Notes: generated by a model from the sequence alone, not told the origin. DNA of 64,000 bases from Bacillus sp. SD088 (GCF_017355205.1 NZ_JADIJK010000002.1:186001-250000), one strand, 5' to 3'. Positions 35,092 through 44,688 are shown, counted from the stretch's first letter. Made by a program: numbers and translations.

Positions 35092-36827
35092 CCAGACTTG
35101 ACCTCCTTCCCACTTTGAGAGTAATAAATATTACGATACACATCACTTTTTAATAATAACTCGTCATGTGTCCCATTTGCTTCAATGGTGCCATCTTCCA
35201 TGACAAGAATTTGATCTGCATCAATAATGGAGGAAATTTTAGATGCGATGATCAATACCGTTGTAGCAGAAAAATTCCTCCCTAGTGCCTCTTGTACGGC
35301 AAATTCTGATAACGCATCAATGGCAGATGTCGAATCATCAAGAACCACCATCTTCGGGTCCCGAATAAACGCACGAGCCATCGATAACCGTTGTTTTTGC
35401 CCGCCTGATAAATTGGTTGCACCTTGCATCAACAAGTGTTCATATTTTCCATCCAATCGATCAATAAATTCACTGGCGGCCGCCGATTGTGCTGCAACAT
35501 CCATGTCTTCCTCTGTTACATCCTCTTTTCCAAACTGGAAATTTTCCTTAATCGTACCAGAAAATAGCATCGCCTTTTGTGGAACAAACCCAATGGCTGA
35601 ACGAAGTGTTTCTAGCGGCAGATCCTTCACATTGATCCCATCGATTAGAATCTCCCCTGAATCAGGATCATATAGACGAGGAATGAGCTTAACAAGGGTC
35701 GACTTTCCACTCCCGGTTGCTCCAATAATCCCAATGGTTTCTCCAGCCTTTGCAGTAAACGAAATATTTTTCAGCACATACTCGCCATTTTTACTATAGC
35801 TAAAGAAGACGTCTCGGAATTCTATATCTCCCTCGATCATATGCCCGGCAACTGAATGAGCACTTTCAGTAATATCAATTTCTGTATCCAACACCTGAAC
35901 AATTCGCTCTGCAGAAGGAAAAGAACGAGCAATTTGCATTAACACATGACTGCTGCTCATTAATCCGTTCATCATAATGTTTAAGTAATTAATAAAGGCC
36001 AAAATGACTCCCACTTGAAGAATCCCTTCATTCATTTTGATCACACCGAGCCAAAGTCCGGCAATGATGCCCATATTCACAACCAACATCATCATCGGCA
36101 TTAATGTGAGGATAAGCTGCTCTGCTGTCATATTGCGCTTTGTCAGCAAATCATTCACCGTCTTAAAACGGCCCTTCTCATACTCATGTCGATCAAAGGC
36201 TTTAATCACTCGAATACCGGCTAACATCTCCTGAAGCTTTGTGTTCACTTGGTCCATCGCTTTTTGCACCTTAGTAAAAAGTTTTCCAGATTTCACGGAG
36301 AAAAAATAAATAAGGGCAACCAGAATCGGAATGGAGACAAGTAAAATTGGAAAAAGTTCACGTGCTGTGAACCAAACAATGACAATGGAACCGATAAAAA
36401 GCAAAGGACCTCTGACAAAAATACGCAATGTCATAATTACCGCTTGTTGCATGGTAGAGATATCATTCGTTAAAATCGTCATTAATTTCCCTGTCCCAAA
36501 CGCATCCGTATTTTGATTTGAAAACCGCTCAGTCTTTTTAAACACCGCTCGGCGGATGTCAGTTGAAAAATGAACAGCTGCTTTCGCGGCATAAACGGAA
36601 CTCCCAGCTCCCCCGATTAAACCAATAAAGGCACTTACTAACGTAATAAGTCCCAGCTTAATAACATAGCCATTATCTTGATTGGCAATCCCGACATCAA
36701 TCATCTTCTGCATAAATGTCGGCTGTAAAAGATCCATCGCCACTTCCATACACATAAGTAGCGGTCCTAAAATAGCAAAAACGGTATATGGTTTTATAAA
36801 TTTTAGTAACTTTTTGATTTCTTTCAT
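35088..36827 (-). CDS. yfiB: heterodimeric ABC exporter subunit with degenerate ATP site (YfiB-like)
   Basis: This 579-residue half-transporter has Walker A GATGSGKST and signature LSGGQKQRLSMARAF, but Walker B reads MVVLDDSTSAID (Asp in place of the catalytic Glu) and the switch region is LIIASKIS without His. This is the usual asymmetry of heterodimeric exporters such as LmrCD or BmrCD, where one of two ATP sites is inactive. It lies 11 bp after the PadR regulator and overlaps the partner gene by 4 bp. Confidence 0.92.
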   Translation of the reverse strand: MKEIKKLLKFIKPYTVFAILGPLLMCMEVAMDLLQPTFMQKMIDVGIANQDNGYVIKLGLITLVSAFIGLIGGAGSSVYAAKAAVHFSTDIRRAVFKKTERFSNQNTDAFGTGKLMTILTNDISTMQQAVIMTLRIFVRGPLLFIGSIVIVWFTARELFPILLVSIPILVALIYFFSVKSGKLFTKVQKAMDQVNTKLQEMLAGIRVIKAFDRHEYEKGRFKTVNDLLTKRNMTAEQLILTLMPMMMLVVNMGIIAGLWLGVIKMNEGILQVGVILAFINYLNIMMNGLMSSSHVLMQIARSFPSAERIVQVLDTEIDITESAHSVAGHMIEGDIEFRDVFFSYSKNGEYVLKNISFTAKAGETIGIIGATGSGKSTLVKLIPRLYDPDSGEILIDGINVKDLPLETLRSAIGFVPQKAMLFSGTIKENFQFGKEDVTEEDMDVAAQSAAASEFIDRLDGKYEHLLMQGATNLSGGQKQRLSMARAFIRDPKMVVLDDSTSAIDALSEFAVQEALGRNFSATTVLIIASKISSIIDADQILVMEDGTIEANGTHDELLLKSDVYRNIYYSQSGKEVKSG

Positions 36828-36838
36828 AAAGGATCCCC

Positions 36839-37300
36839 TTACTTATTTTTCTTTACTAAACGCTCAGTCATTTTATTAATCAAAGCGATTAATTCCGATG
36901 CATCTTCAGGATTTCCTCGTGTTTGTTTCATTGCTTTTCGGAGTTCTCGTTCCCAAGCTTTGACCGACTCCCTTAGTTGTAACGATTCTTTGGAATTTCG
37001 CCAAATCATTCTTTCTTTCCATTCCGTCCAGAAATCACCCTCCTCATGCTGCACCATTTCCTCTAACCGCTTCAAACCGCTCTGGTTAATGGAATAAACC
37101 TTTTTATCCAATCCTGAATCCAATTCAATGAGTTGCTGATCCAGTAATTCCTGAAGAGCAGGATAGATGGTGCCAGCACTTACCACATATGCACCATCAG
37201 ATCGTTCTTCAAGCTCCTTCATAATTTGATAACCATGCATCGATTCCTCGGCCAATAAGTGCAAAATCGCTAGTGGGATAAAGCCTCTACGTCTCCTCAT
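36839..37300 (-). CDS. PadR-family transcriptional repressor of the exporter
   Basis: This 153-residue protein has the PadR winged helix (FIPLAILHLLAEESMHGYQI, VSAGTIYPALQELLDQQLIE) and a C-terminal dimerisation helix region. AGGAGG lies 6-7 nt before the ATG. As first gene of the exporter operon, and with a palindrome inside its own promoter, it most likely represses the operon until a transported compound binds, as LmrR-type regulators do. Confidence 0.9.
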   Translation of the reverse strand: MRRRRGFIPLAILHLLAEESMHGYQIMKELEERSDGAYVVSAGTIYPALQELLDQQLIELDSGLDKKVYSINQSGLKRLEEMVQHEEGDFWTEWKERMIWRNSKESLQLRESVKAWERELRKAMKQTRGNPEDASELIALINKMTERLVKKNK

Positions 37301-37326
37301 TTTAGCCCTCCTTTATCATATCGATA

Positions 37327-37355
37327 ATTATAAACGATATATCGTTAAATAACAA
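37327..37355 (-). promoter_or_regulatory. promoter of the padR-exporter operon
   Basis: On the minus strand TTGTTA (37350-37355) and a perfect TATAAT (37327-37332) lie 17 nt apart, about 27 bp before the padR start. Confidence 0.7.
37333..37346. promoter_or_regulatory. candidate PadR operator
   Basis: AACGATATATCGTT is a perfect 14-bp palindrome that begins right after the -10 and fills most of the spacer between -35 and -10. A repressor bound here would exclude polymerase. Confidence 0.65.
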
Positions 37356-37601
37356 TCGTCATAACAAAAAGGATTTGCCTGATTTAAGACAAAACCCTTA
37401 ATTCCCCCCCATATCATTTGATCTTACTGCTCCGTTTAATTCACAATTGCACCCGAAATACCAAATTTTACAGGTCTTCATTTCCTTATTATTTGCCGCA
37501 ATTTATTGAATTTTATACAAATGAATAGTATCATAGACTCTATTCATTTATTGCATACATTAAAAACAGGCTATATTTGGGCATCTTTGGAGGGAACAGC
37601 T

Positions 37602-38981
37602 TTGACACAAGAACAATTACCTTTTTCAAAATATATTGCGATCGGCATTATGCTATTTGCGCTATTTTTCGGTGCCGGAAATTTAATTTTCCCAGCGGAA
37701 TTGGGACAAAATGCAGGGTCACATCTTTGGCCAGCAGCTTTAGGATTTCTGATTACCGGTGTTGGTTTGCCACTAATGGGAGTTTTAGCGATTGGCTTTG
37801 CCGGAAGCCGTAATTTACAAGAGCTTGCTAGCAGAGTTAATCCAACGTACGGCATCCTTTTTACTTGCTTACTATATTTAACGATCGGACCATTTTTTGC
37901 TTCCCCACGTACGGGAACGGTTGCCTATGAAGTAGGCATTGCTCCTTTCGTAAGCGATGGTTTTCAACAAGGGGGATTGCTGATCTTTTCATTTTTATTT
38001 TTCTCTGCTACCCTTTGGTTTTCACTAAATCCTGCAAAGCTTATTGATAATGTTGGAAAGATCTTGGCACCAGGGATCGTGATTCTCCTTACGATTCTCT
38101 TACTCTTCGTCATTATAAAACCAATGGGTGCCGTTCAGGTCCCAGTAGGAGAATATGCGAATAACGCATTTTTAACTGGATTTCTAGATGGATATAATAC
38201 AATGGATGCACTCGCTTCGCTTGTATTCGGGATTATCGTGATCAATTCCGTTCGTTCATTAGGTATTACTTCAAAAAGTGGGATTCTTAATGCCACTGTA
38301 AAATCAGGTCTAATTGCCGTCACATTACTCGGTGCTATTTACATTGGCATTGCCTTTATGGGAGCAACAGGTACTGAAGCCTTTGGATTTTTTGAGAATG
38401 GCGGGCCCGTGCTAAGCAATGCTACTTCCTATTATTTTGGCGCTTTTGGCATGATAATGTTGGCAGTTCTGATCACACTAGCATGTTTAACAACAGCCAT
38501 TGGCTTAACAACAGCATGTGCTGAGTATTTTCAAACGCTATTTCCAAGATTCAGCTATAAATCATTAGTAGTATTTTTCGCGGCCATTACCTTTGTTTTT
38601 GCTAACTTTGGCTTAACGAATATCATTACTTTCTCAGTTCCTGTTCTGATGTTCCTTTATCCACTTGCGATTGTATTAATGATTTTAGCTTTTCTATCTC
38701 CATTATTTCATCATAAGCGTGTCGTTTACGTGTTAACGACTGTTTTTACGTTTTTGATCAGTATCTTTGATGGTTTAAAAGCGTTATGTAAATCATTAGA
38801 AATTGACCATTTTGCTTGGATGACACCATTCACTACGTTCTACCAAAAAACATTACCGATGTATGATGAAGGACTTGGCTGGTTACTCCCCGCCTTGATT
38901 ATTATTATCATCGCGACTATTGGGGTTCGATTGAGAGCCGAAAGACAGAGCAAAATTGAAGATGGTGTGAATCATTATTAG
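37602..38981 (+). CDS. brnQ: branched-chain amino acid:cation symporter (BrnQ)
   Basis: This 459-residue, twelve-helix transporter begins IAIGIMLFALFFGAGNLIFP, the hallmark of the LIVCS family that imports leucine, isoleucine and valine with Na+ or H+. Other blocks are PFFASPRTGTVAYEVGIAPF and TLACLTTAIGLTTACAEYF. The start is a TTG at 37602 with GGAGG 8 nt upstream; 32 codons upstream to an ATG are unsupported. The 300-bp leader shared with padR contains an imperfect GAATAG...CTATTC repeat, but I see no T-box motif. It is monocistronic. Confidence 0.93.
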   Translation: MTQEQLPFSKYIAIGIMLFALFFGAGNLIFPAELGQNAGSHLWPAALGFLITGVGLPLMGVLAIGFAGSRNLQELASRVNPTYGILFTCLLYLTIGPFFASPRTGTVAYEVGIAPFVSDGFQQGGLLIFSFLFFSATLWFSLNPAKLIDNVGKILAPGIVILLTILLLFVIIKPMGAVQVPVGEYANNAFLTGFLDGYNTMDALASLVFGIIVINSVRSLGITSKSGILNATVKSGLIAVTLLGAIYIGIAFMGATGTEAFGFFENGGPVLSNATSYYFGAFGMIMLAVLITLACLTTAIGLTTACAEYFQTLFPRFSYKSLVVFFAAITFVFANFGLTNIITFSVPVLMFLYPLAIVLMILAFLSPLFHHKRVVYVLTTVFTFLISIFDGLKALCKSLEIDHFAWMTPFTTFYQKTLPMYDEGLGWLLPALIIIIIATIGVRLRAERQSKIEDGVNHY

Positions 38982-38990
38982 AACTAATAT

Positions 38991-39020
38991 AAAAAGCAGG
39001 AGCAAAGAGCCCTGCTTTTT
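38991..39020 (+). terminator. intrinsic terminator of brnQ
   Basis: AAAAAGCAGG pairs with CCTGCTTTTT around AGCAAAGAGC. It lies 9 bp after the stop. Confidence 0.85.
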
Positions 39021-39173
39021 ATATCGCTACAATCATTTGGTAGGGTTCTCTGTCAATTATCAATACGGGAGGGTATAGCCTATTATTATAACTAGAGATA
39101 AATTTTATATCTTACTTATAACGCTGTTTCAATGGTAAACTATTCCCAATGTAAATTTTTGGGAGGAAATTTG

Positions 39174-40262
39174 ATGACAAAAACACTTGTTAAGGCGCCA
39201 TTTCGAGCGGACCAAGTAGGAAGTTTATTACGTCCGGAAAATTTAAAAAAGGCTAAACGCGATTTTAAAGATGACAAGATCACAATTGAACAGCTCCATG
39301 AGATTGAACGTCAAGAAATTAAACATGCGGTTGAGAAACAAATTGAAGCCGGCTTGCAAGTCGTAACTGAGGGGGAGTTTGGACGTGACTGGTGGCATTC
39401 GACCTTTATGGAACATTTATTAGGAGTTGAAGGCTATGTTCCAGAGCAAGGCTATCACTTTTCCAAGCAAGAAACGGATCCTTACGATGTAAGACTTGTT
39501 GGCAAAGTAGCATATAACCCGAATCATCCATTTTTTCAACAAGCAAAGGAATTATTAGAAATTGTTGATGATAGGGCTGTGACAAAATTTACGATTCCAA
39601 GTCCGAACCAATTCTTCCATCCCGCCATTATCAATGGTCACTATAAACATTTTGAGGAATTTGCAACAGATATTATTGAGGCTTACAGGAAGACGATAGA
39701 TGAGTTCTATCGAATCGGTATTCGTTACCTTCAACTAGATGATGTGTACTTAGCGGTTATCGCAACAGCCGACCTTCCTCCAGAAGAAAAGAAAATTCAA
39801 GCTGAATTGGCAGTAAAAGTTGTTAACAGCATTCTGGAAGGAAAACCTGAAGACTTAACGGTGACAACCCATGTATGTAGAGGAAACTATCGCTCTGACT
39901 ATTCCTTCTCAGGCGGCTATGACACTGTCGCACCAATTGTCTTTGCGAATGAAAAAGTCGATGGTTTCTTCTTGGAGTATGATGACGAACGATCAGGTTC
40001 ATTTGAACCCCTTCAATACATTCCAAAAGGCGGCCCAAAAGTTGTTCTAGGTCTAGTAACATCAAAAACTGGTAAATTAGAAGACAAAGAAGTGATTAAA
40101 GCAAGAGTTCAAGAGGCAACAAAATATGTACCCTTAGAACAACTATGCCTTAGCCCACAATGCGGCTTTGCCTCCACCTATCACGGCAATATCTTAACAG
40201 AAGACGAACAATGGAAAAAACTAAAACTCGTTGTTGATACCGCTAAAGAAATTTGGGGATGA
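39174..40262 (+). CDS. cobalamin-independent methionine-synthase-like protein (YxjG/YxjH type)
   Basis: This 362-residue protein corresponds to the C-terminal catalytic barrel of MetE, as in YxjG/YxjH (start PFRADQVGSLLRPENLKKAK). Zinc ligands are present: His and Cys in VTTHVCRGNY, Cys in LSPQCGFAS. It probably transfers a methyl group to homocysteine or a related thiol. The start at 39174 has GGAGG 7 nt upstream. In B. subtilis the yxjG gene has an S-box leader; the 150 bp here show no such motif. The stop is 7 bp before repeat E8. Confidence 0.88.
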   Translation: MTKTLVKAPFRADQVGSLLRPENLKKAKRDFKDDKITIEQLHEIERQEIKHAVEKQIEAGLQVVTEGEFGRDWWHSTFMEHLLGVEGYVPEQGYHFSKQETDPYDVRLVGKVAYNPNHPFFQQAKELLEIVDDRAVTKFTIPSPNQFFHPAIINGHYKHFEEFATDIIEAYRKTIDEFYRIGIRYLQLDDVYLAVIATADLPPEEKKIQAELAVKVVNSILEGKPEDLTVTTHVCRGNYRSDYSFSGGYDTVAPIVFANEKVDGFFLEYDDERSGSFEPLQYIPKGGPKVVLGLVTSKTGKLEDKEVIKARVQEATKYVPLEQLCLSPQCGFASTYHGNILTEDEQWKKLKLVVDTAKEIWG

Positions 40263-40268
40263 CAAAAA

Positions 40269-40321
40269 GCGGGGCCTGTCCCCCATTGTGATAAAGTATT
40301 AACGCAATGGGGGTCAGGCCC
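40269..40321. repeat. GGGGACWGTCCCC element E8, also a terminator
   Basis: GCGGGGCCTGTCCCCCATTG, core TGATAAAGTATTAACG, CAATGGGGGTCAGGCCC, then TTTTT. The 17-bp arms and the T run make it a good plus-strand terminator for the methyltransferase. On the minus strand it supplies the TGA stop (inside GGCCTGACCCC) of the convergent phosphoesterase gene at 40314. Confidence 0.88.
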
Positions 40322-42521
40322 TTTTTAATGTAATGCTTTGAATGCTACCATCTTGTCCCGCTAAAAATAATCGATTTCCATATAGTACGGGTGTTGAATA
40401 TACGCAGTCTGTTGAGAAATGGTGTTGGTCGACAATGTGACCAGTCGACAGATCCAACCCCATAAGTAGGCCATTTACACCAGTGATGTAGACGAGATCA
40501 CCACTAGCGATTGGTGAGGTATTGAAAATTCTCTGAGGTACCGTGGTTTCCCAAAAAATCTCTCCAGAATATGGATCAATTGAGGCGATATTTCCCCATT
40601 CATTCATAAGAATTGCTCTTGTTTCTTCTAATGCATGGATAAGAGGAGCAGAATAAGGATTGGAGACCTTACATGTCCAGATGATTTCCCCGCTATGACG
40701 ATTCAAGCCGTACGCAGCCGCTACAGTTGAGACCAATACAATCGGAGGATTATCGTGATTATTTGGAACAATGACTGCCTTTGTCCCCCACGGACTATAA
40801 ATGAGCGTACTAAAAGGCCTGTCCCTTAGGTCCAATGCTTTTTTCCAGAGGATACTCCCTGTTGTTTTATCTAGTGAATAGATGTGGCCATCCCCAGCGC
40901 CTAAGTATAGCGCCCGCCCATCAACTGCCGGCATTCCCGCAGAGAACCCGCCTATTTCAGTCGCCCAATTTTGCAATCCACTTTCTATTTTTAAAGATAA
41001 GACATGCCTCCCTGCACAAACAATGATCTGAGAATAATCAATCACAAGAGTAGCAAGCACAGCTCCATTTGCCTTATAGGACCATATTTCCTGCCCATTC
41101 GAAGGGTTTAAAGCATAAACCCTGTGGTTCTTTGTCCCGAAAATAATAAGATTATCTGAATGGGCATACTGAGGGGTGCCCAAGATTAAAGCCCCTGCAT
41201 GAAATGTCCATAATACTTTCCCCTCAAGGGTTGAGGCAAGCACCTGACCATTCGTAGTTGCAGCCACCACTAGAGGAGGAGCACCCGGACTTTCGTTCAC
41301 TATCTCCAGTCCAGCCTGTATAGGTTCTTCCAAATCCAATAGTTTTTCTAACCGATTAGCCGTCCCATGCTCTGGGACGATAATCTTCAGAAATTCATCC
41401 CAATATTGCCTTCGAGTATTCACAACACGAACTTGCAAACGATATACTCCTGCTGGCATTTCATTCATAGCAATATCGGTTTTCCACTCTAGTGGGTATT
41501 CCTCATCTTTTGAAGAATATAACTTTTTCCAGTTACCGTCCGCTTTACCAGCCCAAGTATACTCCGGCCAAAACTGATAAAGTACGCTGATTGCCTTGCT
41601 TCCTTGGTCTAATCCTACAGTTAAAGAAGCATCTGTCTTCTTAGGTTGAACGACAATAGAATGGGGGCGCTCTAATGCTGCCGGCCTATCCCCTTGGAGC
41701 GGGATCTCAGCAAAAAGTCGTAGATTTGGTTCCTGTAGCTTTTCTTTTATTTCCCCAGAAAAAATGGATAGTATGGGCACTCCCTTACCATCATTCTTCT
41801 TTTCTCCCCAAAAGAAAAATGGACCATTTTTTATCGCAGGTAAACTAAAGAAAGTTGCACCATTCTGTTCCCATTTATTCTCTTCATGGACATGTCCTGA
41901 AAAAACGGCTCTTACATTATATCCCTCTATAACCTCAAGAAACTTATCCTCATTACAAATAAAATAATGATGCTCACCTATTGGATAATGCAAATAAATA
42001 ATAACAGGGGTCTCTGGCTTTAAAGCACTTAAATTTTTACTCAGCCAGGTTAAATCTTCTTGCGTAAAATACCCCGGCTCCCGCAAAGGCTCTGTTGGGT
42101 CCAAAGCAATAAAATGTACGCCTCTGATATCAAAAGAGTACGGAGTAGTACCAAATAACTGCTTATACTTCTCGCCAGCCCATTCGTCCCAGCGCACCTC
42201 ATGATTACCAGGTATCACATGTAAATGTTCTCGAAAAGTTGATGGAATTAATGCTTCAAACTCCTTGTATTCATGAGGTAACCCGCATTCCGTCATATCA
42301 CCGAGATGTAAGATAAAATGCGGTTGGCGTTGCAGAGTTAGATATTCATATATGTCTTTTAAATACTGGGACCGTTCAGGAACATTCGGGTCAATATGCG
42401 AATCTGCCAAAATCGCAAATGAAAAGTCTTGACCCCCTATCTCGTGTGTTGTTAATGACTCACTGGAAATTTTCGAATCATCATTACTTTCCATGTTTGT
42501 TTGTAAAAACTGGTCCGACAT
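40314..42521 (-). CDS. metallophosphoesterase fused to a PQQ-type beta-propeller
   Basis: This 735-residue protein has two parts. Residues 30-260 are a calcineurin-like phosphoesterase with all metal motifs: Asp40-x-His42, Gly74-Asp75, GNHE at 105-108, a His in LHYPIGEHH and GHVH. After a beta-sandwich linker (about 270-390), residues 410-735 hold about seven PQQ-like blades (GQEIWSYKANG, GSILWKKA, GEIIWTCKV, GEIFWETTV). There is no signal peptide. AGGAGG precedes the ATG. It is the last gene of the GH89-sulfatase operon, 34 bp downstream of GH89, so it may act on a phosphorylated sugar or sense oligosaccharides; that is inference. Confidence 0.88.
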   Translation of the reverse strand: MSDQFLQTNMESNDDSKISSESLTTHEIGGQDFSFAILADSHIDPNVPERSQYLKDIYEYLTLQRQPHFILHLGDMTECGLPHEYKEFEALIPSTFREHLHVIPGNHEVRWDEWAGEKYKQLFGTTPYSFDIRGVHFIALDPTEPLREPGYFTQEDLTWLSKNLSALKPETPVIIYLHYPIGEHHYFICNEDKFLEVIEGYNVRAVFSGHVHEENKWEQNGATFFSLPAIKNGPFFFWGEKKNDGKGVPILSIFSGEIKEKLQEPNLRLFAEIPLQGDRPAALERPHSIVVQPKKTDASLTVGLDQGSKAISVLYQFWPEYTWAGKADGNWKKLYSSKDEEYPLEWKTDIAMNEMPAGVYRLQVRVVNTRRQYWDEFLKIIVPEHGTANRLEKLLDLEEPIQAGLEIVNESPGAPPLVVAATTNGQVLASTLEGKVLWTFHAGALILGTPQYAHSDNLIIFGTKNHRVYALNPSNGQEIWSYKANGAVLATLVIDYSQIIVCAGRHVLSLKIESGLQNWATEIGGFSAGMPAVDGRALYLGAGDGHIYSLDKTTGSILWKKALDLRDRPFSTLIYSPWGTKAVIVPNNHDNPPIVLVSTVAAAYGLNRHSGEIIWTCKVSNPYSAPLIHALEETRAILMNEWGNIASIDPYSGEIFWETTVPQRIFNTSPIASGDLVYITGVNGLLMGLDLSTGHIVDQHHFSTDCVYSTPVLYGNRLFLAGQDGSIQSITLKRA

Positions 42522-42555
42522 GTGGTTTTACCTCCTATAAAGCGAAACAGGCAGT

Positions 42556-44688
42556 TCATTCCGAAAAAACTTCTTGAATAATGCCACCAACAATTTCGTG
42601 AATATCACCCTCTGGTTCAATTGGGAATTCATTATTTTTTTGTGTCCATGCATACTCCCATTCAAACCAATCTATATTCTCCAGTGGCTCTCCTGTCTCT
42701 AATGAAGTACGTAATGCATCAATATGTTTTTGCCATCTTGGGAAATAAAAGTCCATCGTTAAGCCGGCCCATTCCTTGTGCCCGTAATCATGAAGAATTT
42801 CTTGGGCTGGTGATGCCCAAATTGTAATTAATGCTCTGGCATTATATTCATATAGCGCTTTTTCCTCTTTAGTTTTCCCTAGACTTTTCGCCTGTTCCAG
42901 CCATGGACCAAGCAAAAATTCCTTTCGAGTATTTAGTAACCTATCTTGTGTTCTTATAATCTTCAAAAAGGCAGAACTGCTTTTAGAAAAAGCACTAATA
43001 TCCTGATTTTTATAGGCATCCATGAATGCACGATGAAGCCGCCTTGCTTTATTGGCCAATGCCTGCCGAGTCACATCGACTAAATCATATAAGTAACCAT
43101 CATTTTCCGTCAACTCTGCATAGGCACGATATAAAAGCTGACAAGCTTCTTCAACCAAAGATGGATCATAATAAATCTCGAGAGAATCCCATTTCTTTTG
43201 TTCATTATGATCGAAATTTTTAATAACATCTGCCTTAGATGGTCGTTTATTGATCACACTATGTGTAGGACCAGGCTGTTTGGAATATCCGTACGCACTC
43301 TCTTTCAAAAGCTCCCACGCTCTTTGAACGTCTTCGTTCTCCCTACCATATCGCCGTATTACATATTGACGTAACCATTCCTTCATATCTATTTCGCTGC
43401 GCCAGCTCATTTCCGTCATTAAATCATACATAACTGGATTTTGTTCAATTCCCTCTCCTGTAAATCCTACACCGACTAAATCACCTGAATGAGAATGATG
43501 AAGCGCCTCCAATAAATAATGGGCCGATCCGCTCATATCCCCGTACAATCCACTTCTCCCACCAAAGTTCTGTAGAAAGGACCAGACCCATGGTAAGCCA
43601 AAGAATACATCTTCCCCTTCTCGTTTCCATCTTGGTGAATTTTCTCCCCATAAATCAAGAATCATTGTATGATTTTTATCTAAGCCTTTCATAAACGCAG
43701 TTGTTGGATTTTCCCACCAAGCCTGTAAGACCCAAACGGCTTGATCATCCGCTTTGACTAGTTCATTTTGAATCAATTCAGCTGCTTTTTTTAGATCGAT
43801 ACCATCCAGATTTCCACCTTCATGAAAAGGATCACCTGCATAAAAATGATCATGACCAAACAAATTCTTCTGTTCTTCATAAAATATCTCTGCCATTTTA
43901 CTAAAGATAGGATCATCTGGTAATAAAATAAATGGACGCTCTAAGCCTACCCAATCTCCTTGATCCAAGGGATTCGACTCTGGCACTTTTTCTTTAAAGT
44001 CTGGCGGGACAATTCCTGTATAAGCTTGCAGAACACGTGTCATCCCCAATTCACGCATGCGCTTATGGATTTTCTCAGCTAGCTGCAAGCGGTCCCTGAA
44101 CCAATTATCGGATAGATCCCCACCCCAACCGTACATGCAGCCTAACCATTGAAAAGGCAAATAAGCAGGACCTGTGAGATATTTCTTAATTTCCTCATCC
44201 GTATACCCAACCCTGGAAAGTGTTCTCCTCCAAACTTCCTCATGCCCCGTTAATTCCAAAACAAGATCAATCCCGTTCAAGGCCATCCAATCTAGTTCTT
44301 TTTCCCAGCGCTCCCAATCCCAAAAAACCGTAGAATATGAAAAAGTAACATAATTTAAGTGATAGAAATAATCATAAGGTCTTACTTTACGTACTTTTCC
44401 CTCTACCTTAGGTATCGGCTCTGGGATGTGTAACTGATTTCCCGACCAGGAAAAACTCGCCTGACAGTTATACTTTAAATACCAGTTCAATCCAAATGAC
44501 ATGGCTACAGGTGAGGAGCCTGAGACCATTATTTTATCAGCTTGATTATCTAATTCGAACACATGCTTTCCGTTCTCCATTGGTATTCTTTTAAAAACGA
44601 ATTTTTCTGCCATGCTTACACCTAATAATCTCTCTACAACTCCATGGACAGCTTCCACAGAAAATGAATAATCCACACTTTTAATCAT
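42556..44688 (-). CDS. alpha-N-acetylglucosaminidase (GH89, NAGLU family), cytoplasmic
   Basis: This 710-residue enzyme matches the NAGLU/GH89 family throughout: an N-terminal domain, then the TIM barrel from DYFYHLNYVTFSYSTVFWDW. Glu290 in AGDPFHEGG and Glu412 in GFTGEGIEQNPVMYDLM align with the two catalytic glutamates I recall for human NAGLU (316 and 446). It removes terminal alpha-linked GlcNAc, as in heparan sulfate or mucin-type glycans. There is no signal peptide, so it works on imported oligosaccharides. It sits between a sulfatase and a phosphoesterase fusion in one operon. An AAGGGG lies about 10 nt before the ATG. Confidence 0.93.
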   Translation of the reverse strand: MIKSVDYSFSVEAVHGVVERLLGVSMAEKFVFKRIPMENGKHVFELDNQADKIMVSGSSPVAMSFGLNWYLKYNCQASFSWSGNQLHIPEPIPKVEGKVRKVRPYDYFYHLNYVTFSYSTVFWDWERWEKELDWMALNGIDLVLELTGHEEVWRRTLSRVGYTDEEIKKYLTGPAYLPFQWLGCMYGWGGDLSDNWFRDRLQLAEKIHKRMRELGMTRVLQAYTGIVPPDFKEKVPESNPLDQGDWVGLERPFILLPDDPIFSKMAEIFYEEQKNLFGHDHFYAGDPFHEGGNLDGIDLKKAAELIQNELVKADDQAVWVLQAWWENPTTAFMKGLDKNHTMILDLWGENSPRWKREGEDVFFGLPWVWSFLQNFGGRSGLYGDMSGSAHYLLEALHHSHSGDLVGVGFTGEGIEQNPVMYDLMTEMSWRSEIDMKEWLRQYVIRRYGRENEDVQRAWELLKESAYGYSKQPGPTHSVINKRPSKADVIKNFDHNEQKKWDSLEIYYDPSLVEEACQLLYRAYAELTENDGYLYDLVDVTRQALANKARRLHRAFMDAYKNQDISAFSKSSSAFLKIIRTQDRLLNTRKEFLLGPWLEQAKSLGKTKEEKALYEYNARALITIWASPAQEILHDYGHKEWAGLTMDFYFPRWQKHIDALRTSLETGEPLENIDWFEWEYAWTQKNNEFPIEPEGDIHEIVGGIIQEVFSE

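Noticed and set aside
35088-36827. Degenerate Walker B and missing switch His in the YfiB-like subunit as a damaged gene
   Set aside because: This asymmetry is normal for heterodimeric exporters and the partner has the intact residues.
37301-37601. T-box leader before brnQ
   Set aside because: No AGGGTGGNACCGCG-like antiterminator bulge and no terminator in the leader.
39021-39173. S-box (SAM) riboswitch before the methionine-synthase-like gene
   Set aside because: Expected from B. subtilis yxjG, but no S-box core sequences or terminator are present.
9241-40321. Repeated palindromes as a CRISPR array
   Set aside because: The copies are kilobases apart, singly placed at gene ends, with no spacers and no cas genes.
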